This document shows, piece after piece, positions 44,265 through 52,890 of a stretch of DNA of 64,000 bases; the first letter of the stretch is position 1, and each line of letters begins with the position of its first letter. The stretch comes from Pseudomonas paralactis. GTDB lineage: Bacteria; Pseudomonadota; Gammaproteobacteria; Pseudomonadales; Pseudomonadaceae. The notes below the pieces were generated by a model. The model made no database searches. It was given only the letters and a program-made list of their open reading frames with translations, and had not been told where the DNA came from. A program made the position numbers and the translations under genes. The DNA is taken from assembly GCF_001439735.1 (NCBI RefSeq), contig NZ_JYLN01000001.1, positions 620,001 through 684,000 on the forward strand. Direction: 5' to 3'.

Positions 44265-45617
44265 CTAGCCCGCTTCAAATAACGCCATGGCCTCGACATG
44301 CGCAGTCTGCGGAAACATGTCGAGGATCCCGGCACGCTTTAGCCGGTAGCCTTGCTTGACCAACTCAACCGTGTCCCGCGCCAGCGTGGCTGGGTTACAG
44401 GACACATACACCAGGCGCTTTGCCCCAAGGGTAGCGAGCTTGCGCACAACCTCTTGGGCACCATCGCGGGGTGGGTCCAAGAGTACCGCAGAAAAGCCCT
44501 GTTTGGCCCATTGCGCGTCAGTCAAAGGCGCAGACAGATCGGCCTGAAAGAACTGCACGTTAGACAAATGGTTGCTCGCAGCATTGAGCGCTGCACGGTC
44601 CACCATGGTCTGCACACCCTCTACAGCCACCACTTCGCGCACCTGGCGCGCCAGTGGCAAGGCGAAGTTGCCCAGCCCGCAAAACAGGTCCAGCACCCGT
44701 TCGTCGGCTTGTGGCGCCAGCCATTCGAGTGCCTGGGCAACCATCGCCTGATTGACCCCGGCGTTGACCTGCACAAAATCTCCCGGCCGGTAAGCCAGCT
44801 CCAGATCCCAGGCATCCAGGCGAAAGCCCAGGGCCTGATCGGGCTCGACAGGTTCCGGCTGGCCCTCGCCATGCAGCCACAATTGGGCTTCATGGAAGGT
44901 GCAAAATTCTTTCAGGATCAGCAAATCTGCTTCGGACAGCGGTGCCATATGCCGCAGCAACACGGCGATGGACGAACCACTGAACAGCTCCACATGCCCC
45001 AGCGCCTGCGGTTTGCTCAGGCGACGCAGCATATTCGGCAAGCGCTGCATGATAGGTTGCAAGGCTTGTACCAGCACCGGGCAGTCATCGATGGCGACAA
45101 TGTCCTGGCTGGCCACGGCGCGAAAACCCACTTCGAGCTTTTTCGCCTTGGCATCCCAGCGTACGGCCACACGGGCGCGACGCCGGTACCCGAACTCCGG
45201 CCCGCTCAACGGCGGCGCCCACTCTTGCGGTTCGACACCTGCCACCCGCGACAGTTGCTCGGCGAGCATGCGCTGTTTCAGGGCAAGTTGCTGGTCATGA
45301 GGCAGATGCTGCACGCTGCAGCCGCCACAGCGGCCCACATGAGCGCAGGGCGCAGGGCGCCGCAGCTCACTGGCCTGGAACACCCGCTCGGTACGGGCCT
45401 CGACCACTTTGCCATGGGTACCCAACACCCGTGCTTCCACTTCTTCGCCGGCCAGCGCGCCATTCACAAACCAGGTGCGGCCTTCAAAGAACACAATGCC
45501 ACGGCCATCATTGGCCAGGCGCTCGATGGTCAGGCGTTGTTTCTTGCCCACCGGGATCTGCGGGGCCCGGCTGCCGCCCGTTGGCTGGAAGCGCAAGCCT
45601 CTCTCGTGCTTGGCCAT
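44265..45617 (-). CDS. rlmD: 23S rRNA (uracil(1939)-C(5))-methyltransferase RlmD
   Basis: A 450-residue SAM- and iron-sulfur-dependent methylase. An N-terminal TRAM domain ([36 protein letters not shown]) is followed by the 4Fe-4S cysteines C91, C97, C100 ([10 protein letters not shown]) and C179 (DDCPVL). The SAM site is [15 protein letters not shown], and DPPRDGA and the catalytic Cys in [12 protein letters not shown] complete it. It overlaps cysM by one base and precedes relA by about 120 bases; all three share one strand. Confidence 0.97.
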   Translation of the reverse strand: MAKHERGLRFQPTGGSRAPQIPVGKKQRLTIERLANDGRGIVFFEGRTWFVNGALAGEEVEARVLGTHGKVVEARTERVFQASELRRPAPCAHVGRCGGCSVQHLPHDQQLALKQRMLAEQLSRVAGVEPQEWAPPLSGPEFGYRRRARVAVRWDAKAKKLEVGFRAVASQDIVAIDDCPVLVQALQPIMQRLPNMLRRLSKPQALGHVELFSGSSIAVLLRHMAPLSEADLLILKEFCTFHEAQLWLHGEGQPEPVEPDQALGFRLDAWDLELAYRPGDFVQVNAGVNQAMVAQALEWLAPQADERVLDLFCGLGNFALPLARQVREVVAVEGVQTMVDRAALNAASNHLSNVQFFQADLSAPLTDAQWAKQGFSAVLLDPPRDGAQEVVRKLATLGAKRLVYVSCNPATLARDTVELVKQGYRLKRAGILDMFPQTAHVEAMALFEAG

Positions 45618-46519
45618 CAGTTGGGTTCGTCGAAAATGCCGGTCGACAGGTAACGGTCGCCTCGGTCACAGATGATCGCGACGATCACCGCGTTTTCCAC
45701 TTCTTTGGACAAGCGCAACATACCGGCCACGGCGCCGCCGGAGGACACGCCGCAGAAGATGCCCTCTTCACGGGCCAGGCGGCGGGTCGTGTCTTCGGCT
45801 TCGCGCTGGGCCATGTCGATGATGCGGTCTACCCGCGTCGCGTTGTAGATCTTCGGCAGGTACTCTTCGGGCCAGCGGCGGATACCAGGAATGGCCGCAC
45901 CTTCCATCGGTTGCAGGCCGACGATCTGGATCGCCGGGTTCTGCTCCTTGAGGTAGCGCGAATTGCCCATGATGGTGCCGGTGGTTCCCATGGAACTGAC
46001 GAAATGAGTAATGGTGCCCTGGGTCTGGCGCCAGATTTCCGGGCCGGTGCTGGTGTAGTGCGCCTCGGGGTTGTCACCGTTGGCGAACTGATCGAGCACC
46101 ACACCACGGCCTTCGGCGGCCATACGTTCGGCGAGGTCCCGGGCACCTTCCATACCCTCCTCCTGAGTGACCAGGATCAACTGGGCACCATAGGCAGTCA
46201 TCGCCGCCTTGCGCTCGGCGCTGCCGTTGTCGGGCATGATCAGCACCATCTTGTAACCCTTGATCGCCGCGGCCATAGCCAGGGCGATCCCGGTGTTACC
46301 CGAGGTGGCCTCGATCAGGGTGTCGCCCGGCTTGATCTGCCCGCGCAACTCGGCGCGAGCAATCATCGACAACGCCGGGCGATCCTTGACGGAGCCGGCC
46401 GGGTTGTTGCCTTCGAGCTTGAGCAACAGGGTATTACTGGTTTCACCCGCCATGCGTTGCAAGCGGACCAGGGGCGTGTTGCCGACGCAATCGGCGATTG
46501 TGGGGTACTGCAAGGTCAT
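45617..46519 (-). CDS. cysM: Cysteine synthase B
   Basis: A PLP-dependent O-acetylserine (thiol)-lyase that can also use thiosulfate. 300 residues: Schiff-base Lys45 in [13 protein letters not shown], phosphate-binding [12 protein letters not shown], the substrate loop and [16 protein letters not shown], and [10 protein letters not shown] near the C-terminus. RRWPEEYLP and the shorter C-terminus are characteristic of CysM instead of CysK. ATG 46519 ([20 protein letters not shown]) is the family start. The 699-base upstream gap is filled with repeats, so its promoter must lie close to the start. Confidence 0.97.
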   Translation of the reverse strand: MTLQYPTIADCVGNTPLVRLQRMAGETSNTLLLKLEGNNPAGSVKDRPALSMIARAELRGQIKPGDTLIEATSGNTGIALAMAAAIKGYKMVLIMPDNGSAERKAAMTAYGAQLILVTQEEGMEGARDLAERMAAEGRGVVLDQFANGDNPEAHYTSTGPEIWRQTQGTITHFVSSMGTTGTIMGNSRYLKEQNPAIQIVGLQPMEGAAIPGIRRWPEEYLPKIYNATRVDRIIDMAQREAEDTTRRLAREEGIFCGVSSGGAVAGMLRLSKEVENAVIVAIICDRGDRYLSTGIFDEPN

Positions 46520-46644
46520 GGCGTATTCGCAATCCAGACTGCGGGGGCGGACATCATACCGGGAAAGGACGGCGGGCCATATCACGCAAAGTGTGGTGCT
46601 TATGGCTTATAGGAATAAGCCAATAATATGGCGACTGTTGCGAC

Positions 46645-46731
46645 GCCATCGGGGGCAAGCCCCCTCCCACATTCGACTACGTTCTCACGTTGGAACTCGG
46701 TCAACTGTGGGAGGGGGTTTGCCCCCGATAA
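46645..46731. repeat. REPIN (CATCGGGGGCAAGCCCCCTC type)
   Basis: CATCGGGGGCAAGCCCCCTCCCAC-type sequence (46647-46670) and its inverse (46707-46730, one base changed) flank 36 bases. The right half directly adjoins the left end of structured repeat copy C. Confidence 0.88.
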
Positions 46732-46732
46732 G

Positions 46733-47190
46733 CATGGGTATCTACACAACTTTTGTAGCCACTGCCAACCGTAACCACGATGCGAAGCGAGCCGCTCTTG
46801 ATCTGCTTTTGATCTTGATCTTAGGCGCCCCGTTAAACCACGCTGGCCGGAATTCGACAGGGATTTGGGGGGTAAACCGGCAGGGATGCCGGTTTAGCCG
46901 CCCCGCGCCATGGATGGCGCGTGGCGGCGGCCCCCCAAATCCATGGCGGATTACGGGCACACCGAGCCTAAGCGAGGTGCCGAGTGGTGGGGCAAGAGCC
47001 CTTTGGTTACTTTGGGGCTCTTTTCCAAAGTGACCCGCTGTAAAAGCGGAACCAATAGCAGCCGTGACCCAAATAACGGATATGCACTCGATCAAAGTCC
47101 AGCATCCTGGTCGGCCCTGAGGCCGCCATCGGGGGCAAGCCCCCTCCCACAAGTCCGGCGTCGCACCAAAGAGTTGTGTAGATACCTATG
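46733..47190. repeat. Dispersed structured repeat, copy C, with terminal inverted repeats
   Basis: The left end (46733-46754) and right end (47169-47190) are inverted repeats matching at about 20 of 22 positions. An 11-base direct repeat CCCCGATAAGC flanks both sides (46723-46733 and 47191-47201). The interior holds a hairpin with arms GGATTTGGGGGG (46861-46872) and CCCCCCAAATCC (46931-46942) enclosing TAAACCGGC/GCCGGTTTA, then ACTTTGG/CCAAAGT (47009-47031) and CCGCT/AGCGG (47035-47049), and GGCCGCC plus a REP at 47126-47150. It resembles a MITE; no transposase gene lies inside. Confidence 0.88.
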
Positions 47191-47218
47191 CCCCGATAAG
47201 CGCGCCTCGATTAACCTG

Positions 47219-47824
47219 CTATTCCCGCCGCCCGTCGCCATGGTTTTTCTGAAAAACTTCTTCCCCCATCGCCGCAATCTGCCCTTCGATCAGCGCTTCA
47301 AAGGGTTTGAGCAGCGGTTCGAACGATACCGGCGCTTCCAGCACCTGCAACGCTTGCACAATAGCTTCCACCGTCGACAGCGCTCCTGGACCAGGGGCCT
47401 TGCGCAGTCGATAACGTGAAATGCCGCCATCAGCCAGGGTCACGCGTGGCAGCGCAGCCAGCAACGGGTTGAGGTGAAGCAGCTTGCGCGCTTTGCGCCA
47501 GGTGCCATCCGGAACCACCAACAGCAGGGGCTGATCGCCGGGCATATAAGCCTGCAAAGGCTGCGCCTCATCGGCCGGAAACAACAGCCGTGCCTGATAC
47601 CCAGGCGGGCTCAATAACGTCGCCAGATCATCAAACACCTCCCCTACCACCAACTGCGCATTCTTCAAGCCCAACGCCGCCAACCTCGCGGTATTGAGCG
47701 CATGGCCGACCTCGCTGGGGTGCTGCAACAGCAACACGCGAGTGCGGCTGTCGAGGGTCGGGATCAGTGCACAGAGGCAGTGGGTGGTCGGCCGCAAGCA
47801 ATGCGGGCATTGGGGTCTGGACAT
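47219..47824 (-). CDS. DTW-domain protein, tRNA-uridine aminocarboxypropyltransferase-like
   Basis: A 201-residue protein of the DTW family. Zinc-type cysteines CPHC and HCLCAL lie at the N-terminus, then RVLLLQHPSEVGHALNTARLA, the DGTW motif in LLVVPDGTWRKARKLL, and YRLRKAPGPGALSTVEAI. TapT of E. coli (YfiP) modifies U47 in tRNA variable loops using SAM to form acp3U; relatives share these motifs. Transcribed alone between a LysR gene and the repeat-rich gap after cysM. The start at 47824 is the only suitable ATG. Confidence 0.9.
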   Translation of the reverse strand: MSRPQCPHCLRPTTHCLCALIPTLDSRTRVLLLQHPSEVGHALNTARLAALGLKNAQLVVGEVFDDLATLLSPPGYQARLLFPADEAQPLQAYMPGDQPLLLVVPDGTWRKARKLLHLNPLLAALPRVTLADGGISRYRLRKAPGPGALSTVEAIVQALQVLEAPVSFEPLLKPFEALIEGQIAAMGEEVFQKNHGDGRRE

Positions 47825-47830
47825 GTTTTT

Positions 47831-48724
47831 TCAGGCCTGGTTGAGCTGGGTCTTGAGCAAGTCGCGGAAGGTCTGGATAAGCGGTTCACGGCTACGACCA
47901 CGGCGCATGATCATCGAAAACGGCGCCTGGTAGCCGAAGGTCGCCGGCAGCAATACGCGCAGGTCACCCTTGTCGGCCCAGGCCTGGGCGTAGTGTTCGG
48001 GCAGGTAGCCGATGTAGGCGCCGGACAATACCAGGATCAACTGCGCTTCCATACTTTCGACGGTCGCGGCGCTGTGCTTGAAGCCGTGGCGCGCCAGCTC
48101 GGCCTGGCTCCAGTAGCCACGCCCGACCATACGCTGCTGGGTGATGACCTGCTCGGGAATGCGCCGCTCGCTGAACAGCGGGTGCCGGTTGCTGCAATAC
48201 AGCCAGTGCTGTTCGCGGTACAGCGGCATATAGATCAGGCCGCTCATGCGGTTGGAGAACGCACCGATGGCCAGGTCCAGGCGGTTATCCTGCACGCCCA
48301 GTTGCAGTTCGTAGGGGCTCATCACCGACAGGTTCAAGTGAACCGCGGGATGTTCCAGGCTGTAGGCGCCAATCACCTCAGCGAACGGCAGGGCCTTGTC
48401 GCTGACGGTGGAATCAAGTACGCCCAATTTGAGCGTGCCGCGCAACTCGCCTTTGAGCGCAGCGGCGTATTGCTCGAAGCCTTCGAGCTCGCCCAGCAGG
48501 CGCAGGGTTTCCTGATGAAACAACTCGCCCTTGCTGGTCAGGCTGAAGCCGCCGCGACCTCGATGGCACAGCACCAGGCCCAGGGCGGATTCGAGTTGGC
48601 TCATATACGTACTGATGGCCGACGTCGAAAGGTTCAGCTCGTGCTGGGCGTTGGCGAACCCCTGGTGACGCACGACGCTGACGAAGATGCGCAGGAGTTT
48701 GAGGTCGGGCAAGGCGTTGGCCAT
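47831..48724 (-). CDS. LysR-family regulator divergent from gbuA (GbuR-like)
   Basis: A 297-residue LysR protein. The helix-turn-helix is LLRIFVSVVRHQGFANAQHELNLSTSAISTYMSQLESALG; the substrate-binding domain begins with LRGTLKLGVLDSTVS. Position immediately divergent from the guanidinobutyrase gene matches GbuR of P. aeruginosa, which activates gbuA on 4-guanidinobutyrate. The longer frame beginning at 48832 is encoded by a REPIN and is not used. The intergenic DNA carries a LysR-type inverted repeat at 48870-48893. Assignment as GbuR rests on context. Confidence 0.88.
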   Translation of the reverse strand: MANALPDLKLLRIFVSVVRHQGFANAQHELNLSTSAISTYMSQLESALGLVLCHRGRGGFSLTSKGELFHQETLRLLGELEGFEQYAAALKGELRGTLKLGVLDSTVSDKALPFAEVIGAYSLEHPAVHLNLSVMSPYELQLGVQDNRLDLAIGAFSNRMSGLIYMPLYREQHWLYCSNRHPLFSERRIPEQVITQQRMVGRGYWSQAELARHGFKHSAATVESMEAQLILVLSGAYIGYLPEHYAQAWADKGDLRVLLPATFGYQAPFSMIMRRGRSREPLIQTFRDLLKTQLNQA

Positions 48725-48744
48725 CAGGTCTCCAAATGCTTGAA

Positions 48745-48847
48745 CTGTAGGAGCGAGCTTGCTCGCGAAAAACCTGAGGACGCCGCGAATATTCTGGATG
48801 TCCGCATTATCGTTGACGTTTTTCGCGAGCAAGCTCGCTCCTACAGG
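48745..48847. repeat. REPIN (GTAGGAGCGAGCTTGCTCGCG type) in the lysR-gbuA gap
   Basis: GTAGGAGCGAGCTTGCTCGCG and CGCGAGCAAGCTCGCTCCTAC lie about 55 bases apart. It begins 21 bases upstream of the LysR start codon, so it separates that gene from the shared promoter region. Confidence 0.9.
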
Positions 48848-48869
48848 ATCAGGGAGTTTACCCCGGGCT

Positions 48870-48893
48870 TTAGTTTAGAAAAATCTGAACTAA
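48870..48893. promoter_or_regulatory. Candidate LysR operator before gbuA
   Basis: TTAGTT (48870-48875) and AACTAA (48888-48893) are perfect inverted 6-mers separated by 12 bases, centred about 95 bases before the gbuA start. Spacing and AT-rich centre suit a LysR-type recognition site; the gene next to it encodes a LysR protein. Confidence 0.6.
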
Positions 48894-48976
48894 GTATTTG
48901 CCCCTGCCGATTCTTCCTGCCCCAGGCTTTTCGCAGAATCGGCCATCAATAAACAAAACAACGATGAGGCAATCCC

Positions 48977-49927
48977 GTGGACAAGATTTTCCACCAACCA
49001 CTGGGCGGCAACGAAATGCCGCGCTTCGCCGGCATCGCCACCATGATGCGTCTTCCCCACCTGCAAACGGCCAAAGGCCTGGACGCCGCTTTTATCGGCG
49101 TACCCCTGGATATCGGCACCTCGCTGCGCGCCGGCACCCGCTTCGGCCCTCGGGAAATCCGCGCCGAGTCGGTGATGATCCGCCCCTACAACATGGCCAC
49201 CGGCGCTGCCCCGTTCGACTCACTGTCGGTGGCCGATATCGGCGACGTGGCGATCAACACCTTCAACCTGCTCGACGCCGTGCGCATCATCGAAGAGGCC
49301 TACGATGAAATCCTTGAGCACGACGTTATCCCCCTGACGCTGGGTGGCGACCACACCATCACCCTGCCGATCCTGCGGGCGATCCACAAGAAACACGGCA
49401 AGGTCGGGCTGGTGCACATCGATGCCCACGCCGACGTCAACGACCACATGTTCGGCGAAAAAATTGCCCACGGCACCACCTTCCGCCGCGCCGTGGAAGA
49501 AGGTTTGCTCGATTGCGACCGCGTGGTGCAGATCGGCCTGCGTGCCCAGGGCTACACCGCCGAAGACTTCAACTGGAGCCGCAAGCAAGGCTTTCGCGTG
49601 GTCCAGGCCGAAGAATGCTGGCACCACTCCCTTGCCCCGTTGATGGCACAAGTGCGAGAAAAAGTCGGCGGCGGCCCGGTGTACCTCAGCTTCGATATCG
49701 ACGGCATCGACCCCGCCTGGGCGCCCGGCACCGGCACTCCGGAAATCGGTGGGCTGACCACCATCCAGGCCATCGAAATCATCCGTGGCTGCCAAGGCCT
49801 GGATCTGATTGGTTGCGACCTGGTAGAAGTTTCGCCGCCTTACGACACCACCGGCAATACCTCGTTGCTCGGCGCCAACTTGCTGTACGAGATGCTCTGC
49901 GTATTGCCTGGCGTCGCGCATCGCTGA
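48977..49927 (+). CDS. gbuA: Guanidinobutyrase (agmatinase/ureohydrolase family)
   Basis: Hydrolyses 4-guanidinobutyrate to 4-aminobutyrate and urea in the arginine transaminase/oxidase routes. 316 residues. Dinuclear manganese ligands are visible in LTLGGDHTIT, HIDAHADVND and SFDIDGIDP. The N-terminus DKIFHQPLGGNEMPRFAGIATMMRLPH and the segment VEVSPPYDTTGNTSLLGANLLYEMLCVLPG closely follow P. aeruginosa GbuA as I remember it. Initiation is at GTG 48977 with GAGG 7 bases before it. Flanked by a LysR gene and a Na+/solute symporter, as in P. aeruginosa. Confidence 0.93.
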   Translation: MDKIFHQPLGGNEMPRFAGIATMMRLPHLQTAKGLDAAFIGVPLDIGTSLRAGTRFGPREIRAESVMIRPYNMATGAAPFDSLSVADIGDVAINTFNLLDAVRIIEEAYDEILEHDVIPLTLGGDHTITLPILRAIHKKHGKVGLVHIDAHADVNDHMFGEKIAHGTTFRRAVEEGLLDCDRVVQIGLRAQGYTAEDFNWSRKQGFRVVQAEECWHHSLAPLMAQVREKVGGGPVYLSFDIDGIDPAWAPGTGTPEIGGLTTIQAIEIIRGCQGLDLIGCDLVEVSPPYDTTGNTSLLGANLLYEMLCVLPGVAHR

Positions 49928-49948
49928 TGCCTTCACACTAACAATCAA

Positions 49949-49967
49949 GGGGATCATATAGATCCCC
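49949..49967. other. Perfect hairpin after gbuA
   Basis: GGGGATC ATATA GATCCCC is a 7 bp perfect stem with a 5-base loop, 22 bases after the gbuA stop. No T run follows, so it is more likely a stabiliser or processing site between gbuA and the symporter gene than a terminator. Confidence 0.6.
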
Positions 49968-49975
49968 GACCCAAG

Positions 49976-50023
49976 ATGTACCTGACCTTCGCTCGCGTGT
50001 TGACCGAGCCGGCTGCCGCCTGA
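49976..50023 (+). CDS. Possible 15-residue leader-type ORF
   Basis: ATG at 49976 opens MYLTFARVLTEPAAA and a TGA at 50021-50023, 35 bases before the symporter start. No clear ribosome site precedes it, and coding cannot be judged at this length. It may be a leader peptide, a gene remnant or chance. Confidence 0.2.
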   Translation: MYLTFARVLTEPAAA

Positions 50024-50058
50024 TCGCCCATAAAAAAGATAATCGGAGAATCACCGTC

Positions 50059-51441
50059 ATGGCTTTGGATTTATTCGTCGTACTCATCTACGCCGCCGGT
50101 ATGCTCGTGCTCGGCTACTACGGTATGCGCCGCGCCAAGACCCACGAAGACTACCTGGTGGCAGGCCGTAACCTCGGCCCGTCGCTGTACATGGGCACCA
50201 TGGCCGCCACAGTATTGGGCGGCGCCTCCACCGTCGGCACCGTGCGCCTGGGTTATGTGCACGGCATTTCAGGTTTCTGGCTGTGCGCCGCGCTGGGCGC
50301 CGGGATCATTGCGCTGAACCTGTTCCTGGCCAAGCCGCTGCTGAAACTGAAAATCTTCACCGTTACCCAGGTCCTGGAAAAGCGTTACAACCCCATGGCA
50401 CGTCAGGCCAGCGCGGTGATCATGCTGGCCTATGCCCTGATGCTCGGCGTGACTTCGATCCTGGCCATCGCTACCGTATTGCAAGTGCTGTTCGACTTGC
50501 CGTTCTGGCTGTCGGTGCTGGTAGGCGGCGGCGTGGTGGTGGTGTATTCGACCATCGGTGGCATGTGGTCGCTGACCCTGACCGATATCGTGCAATTTGT
50601 GATCAAGACCGTCGGCCTGATCTTCATCCTGCTGCCCATCTGCCTGTACCGCGTCGGCGGCTGGGATGAACTGGTGGCCAAGCTGCCGGCGTCGAGCTTC
50701 AGCTTTACCGCGATCGGCTGGGACACGATCATCACCTACTTCTTGATCTACTTCTTCGGCATCCTGATTGGCCAGGATATCTGGCAGCGCGTGTTCACCG
50801 CTCGTGATGAAAAGGTCGCCCAGTACGCGGGTACTTTCGCCGGTTTCTACTGCATTCTCTACGGTCTGGCCTGCGCCCTGATTGGCATGGCGGCTCACGT
50901 GCTGATCCCGGACCTGGATAACGTCAACAATGCCTTTGCCGCCATCGTCAAAGCTTCGTTACCGGACGGCATTCGTGGCCTGGTGATTGCCGCGGCCCTG
51001 GCGGCAATGATGTCCACCGCCAGCGCCGCCCTGCTCGCGGCATCCACCGTGTTGACCGAAGACCTGCTGCCACGGCTGCGCGGTGGCAAGCAATCAAGCC
51101 TGGGCATCAACCGCTTGTTCACGCTGCTGACCGGGGTTGCCGTACTGGGCATCGCGCTGGTGGTGAATGACGTGATCAGCGCCCTGACCCTGGCCTATAA
51201 CCTTTTGGTGGGCGGTATGTTGGTACCACTGATTGGCGCGCTATTTTGGAAGCGCGCCACGACGTCGGGTGCAATTACGTCCATGACGCTGGGCTTCGTC
51301 ACCGCACTGGTGTTTATGTTCAAGGATGGGTTGGACGCAAACACACCGATTTACTACAGCCTGGCGGTAGCACTGGTGAGTTTTGTACTGGTGAGCGTGT
51401 TGTCGCGCAGGCCGGATACCGTGGCGGCTCGGGCGGCTTGA
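50059..51441 (+). CDS. Sodium:solute symporter family protein
   Basis: A 460-residue SSS-family transporter with about 13 hydrophobic segments: YGMRRAKTHEDYLVAGRNLGP near the N-terminus, the conserved LGGASTVGTVRLGYVHGISGFWL, and IGQDIWQRVFTARDEKVAQYAG followed by AALAAMMSTASAALLAASTVLTEDLL, the usual sodium-site helix with S-T-x-S/A. It lies 131 bases after gbuA. Its likely role is uptake of guanidino compounds or 4-guanidinobutyrate, by analogy with the P. aeruginosa gbu locus; the substrate is inference. GGAG precedes the ATG. Confidence 0.92.
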   Translation: MALDLFVVLIYAAGMLVLGYYGMRRAKTHEDYLVAGRNLGPSLYMGTMAATVLGGASTVGTVRLGYVHGISGFWLCAALGAGIIALNLFLAKPLLKLKIFTVTQVLEKRYNPMARQASAVIMLAYALMLGVTSILAIATVLQVLFDLPFWLSVLVGGGVVVVYSTIGGMWSLTLTDIVQFVIKTVGLIFILLPICLYRVGGWDELVAKLPASSFSFTAIGWDTIITYFLIYFFGILIGQDIWQRVFTARDEKVAQYAGTFAGFYCILYGLACALIGMAAHVLIPDLDNVNNAFAAIVKASLPDGIRGLVIAAALAAMMSTASAALLAASTVLTEDLLPRLRGGKQSSLGINRLFTLLTGVAVLGIALVVNDVISALTLAYNLLVGGMLVPLIGALFWKRATTSGAITSMTLGFVTALVFMFKDGLDANTPIYYSLAVALVSFVLVSVLSRRPDTVAARAA

Positions 51442-51513
51442 GCTATTAGGATAGTTTCTTCAGCGGCTGCGACGTCGGTGTCGCGCCCGTTTTTTTGCCT
51501 TGCGCAAAATAAA

Positions 51514-51600
51514 AGTGGGAGCGGGCTTGCTCGCGAGAGCGGTGCGTCATTCAACCTTTTTTGGCTGATGCACCGTATTCGCGAGCAAGCCCGCTCCCCT
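51514..51600. repeat. REPIN (GTGGGAGCGGGCTTGCTCGCG type)
   Basis: GTGGGAGCGGGCTTGCTCGCG and CGCGAGCAAGCCCGCTCCC lie on opposite orientation about 40 bases apart, between the symporter gene and the small ORF on the minus strand. Confidence 0.9.
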
Positions 51601-51627
51601 ATTTGCCGTATTCTTTGGGCCTGACGC

Positions 51628-51750
51628 TTAGCGGCGACGTGGCCGACGCTGCTCATCATCCGTACGGATCGGCACCGGTTGCAGCGGAGGCTCAATCAAG
51701 CCCAGTGCAACGCCCAGATCGTGGAGCCAGTTTTGGATTTTCTCTTTCAT
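51628..51750 (-). CDS. 40-residue ORF, PA1414/SicX-locus-like
   Basis: The frame reads MKEKIQNWLHDLGVALGLIE then PPLQPVPIRTDDEQRRPRRR: an amphipathic helix, a Pro-rich link and an Arg-rich end. In P. aeruginosa a short ORF, PA1414, lies near the gbu genes and overlaps the anaerobically induced small RNA SicX; the position beside gbuA and the symporter matches. A sequence TTGATccgaATCct at 51869-51882 resembles the Anr/Fnr consensus. I recall the PA1414 protein as similar but cannot verify it. It may act as an sRNA, a peptide or both. Confidence 0.55.
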   Translation of the reverse strand: MKEKIQNWLHDLGVALGLIEPPLQPVPIRTDDEQRRPRRR

Positions 51751-51868
51751 GGTTGCCCCCTTTGAGGGTAGTGCTGGTCGGCGTGAGTTTTGTCGCCGTT
51801 TCCTACAGAGATAGTAGCCCTAAGTCCTGAGTAATGCTTGAACGAAACCACAACTAACTATTACTGGA

Positions 51869-51882
51869 TTGATCCGAATCCT
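51869..51882 (-). promoter_or_regulatory. Anr/Fnr-like box
   Basis: TTGATCCGAATCCT matches 8 of 10 fixed positions of TTGAT-N4-ATCAA. It is 119 bases before the 40-residue ORF on the minus strand and just beyond the LysR stop codon. An oxygen-responsive promoter is possible. Confidence 0.4.
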
Positions 51883-51892
51883 GACGGATCGT

Positions 51893-52786
51893 TCAAGCAA
51901 TGGCGCGTGTATCTGCCAGGCGTGCCGGGCTGCACTCGCGTTGCAGGTCGATCCATGCATTGAGGTTAGCGCCGAGCATACCCTTTCGCCACATCAGCCA
52001 GGTGGTCGCAGTGGCAAAAGGCCCGGTCAGCGGATGAACGGACACGCTGTCCTTGCCTGGCAGGCTGTCGAGCATCGATTGCGACATCAACGCCACCCCC
52101 GAACCGGCGATCACACACGCAAGCATCCCTTGGTAGGACTCGATCTCGATCGCCCGCCCCATGGCCACATGCTCGTGGGAAAACCAGGTTTCCAGGCGCG
52201 TACGGTAGGCGCAACTGCGTCGGAACGTGAACACCGAGCGGCCAGCAACGTCCTGGGGCCCGCGCACCGGCGGGTGATCGGCTTCACAAATCAATACCAG
52301 GCGCTCTTCGCACAGCGGTACGCCATCGAGGGTCGCGATGGTCAGCGGGCCGTCGACAAATGCTGCATCCAGCCGCCCGGTAATCAAACCTTCCAGCAAC
52401 TCCCCGCTGGGCGCCGACTGCACTTGCAGGTTCACCATGGGGTAAGTCCGGTGATAGCGCGCCAGCAGCTTCGGCAGGTGAACCGCGGCGGTGCTGTACA
52501 TGCTGCCCAACACAAAGTCACCGGCCGGTTGCCCGCCTTGAACGGCGCCGTGGGCTTCGTCGTGCAGCGCCAGTAGCCGGGTGCTGTAGTCCAACAGCAC
52601 TTTACCCGCAGGAGAAAGCTGCAACCGCTGGCGCTCGCGCACAAATAGCTCCACCCCCAGTTGCTCCTCCATCTGTTTAAGCCGGGTCGACAGGTTCGAC
52701 GGTACGCGGTGCAAACGTTCAGCAGCGCGGGTGATGGAGCCCTCCTCCGCCACGGCCTGGAAAATCCGCAATTGACTGAACTCCAT
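51893..52786 (-). CDS. LysR-family transcriptional regulator
   Basis: A 297-residue LysR protein with N-terminal helix-turn-helix MEFSQLRIFQAVAEEGSITRAAERLHRVPSNLSTRLKQMEEQLGVELF and a substrate domain starting near GDFVLGSMYSTAA. The HRVPSNLSTRLKQME helix matches the YnfL/PtxR-like subgroup. ATG 52786 is used since GGAGAAAGGT precedes it. It is divergent from an MFS transporter gene with 104 bases between, so control of that transporter is the obvious inference. Cys residues in FRRSCAYRTRL could sense a ligand; that is speculative. Confidence 0.9.
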   Translation of the reverse strand: MEFSQLRIFQAVAEEGSITRAAERLHRVPSNLSTRLKQMEEQLGVELFVRERQRLQLSPAGKVLLDYSTRLLALHDEAHGAVQGGQPAGDFVLGSMYSTAAVHLPKLLARYHRTYPMVNLQVQSAPSGELLEGLITGRLDAAFVDGPLTIATLDGVPLCEERLVLICEADHPPVRGPQDVAGRSVFTFRRSCAYRTRLETWFSHEHVAMGRAIEIESYQGMLACVIAGSGVALMSQSMLDSLPGKDSVSVHPLTGPFATATTWLMWRKGMLGANLNAWIDLQRECSPARLADTRAIA

Positions 52787-52890
52787 ACCTTTCTCCAAAA
52801 CTGAACAAGTTAATCACTATTATTCAATTTTACAGAAAGTCAATCGGCCTTAGCCTACAAGCCATTCGTTTTCCTGTAGGAAACTTGAGC

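Noticed and set aside
48725..48832. N-terminal extension of the LysR regulator
   Set aside because: The extra codons are REPIN sequence; the family start is at 48724.
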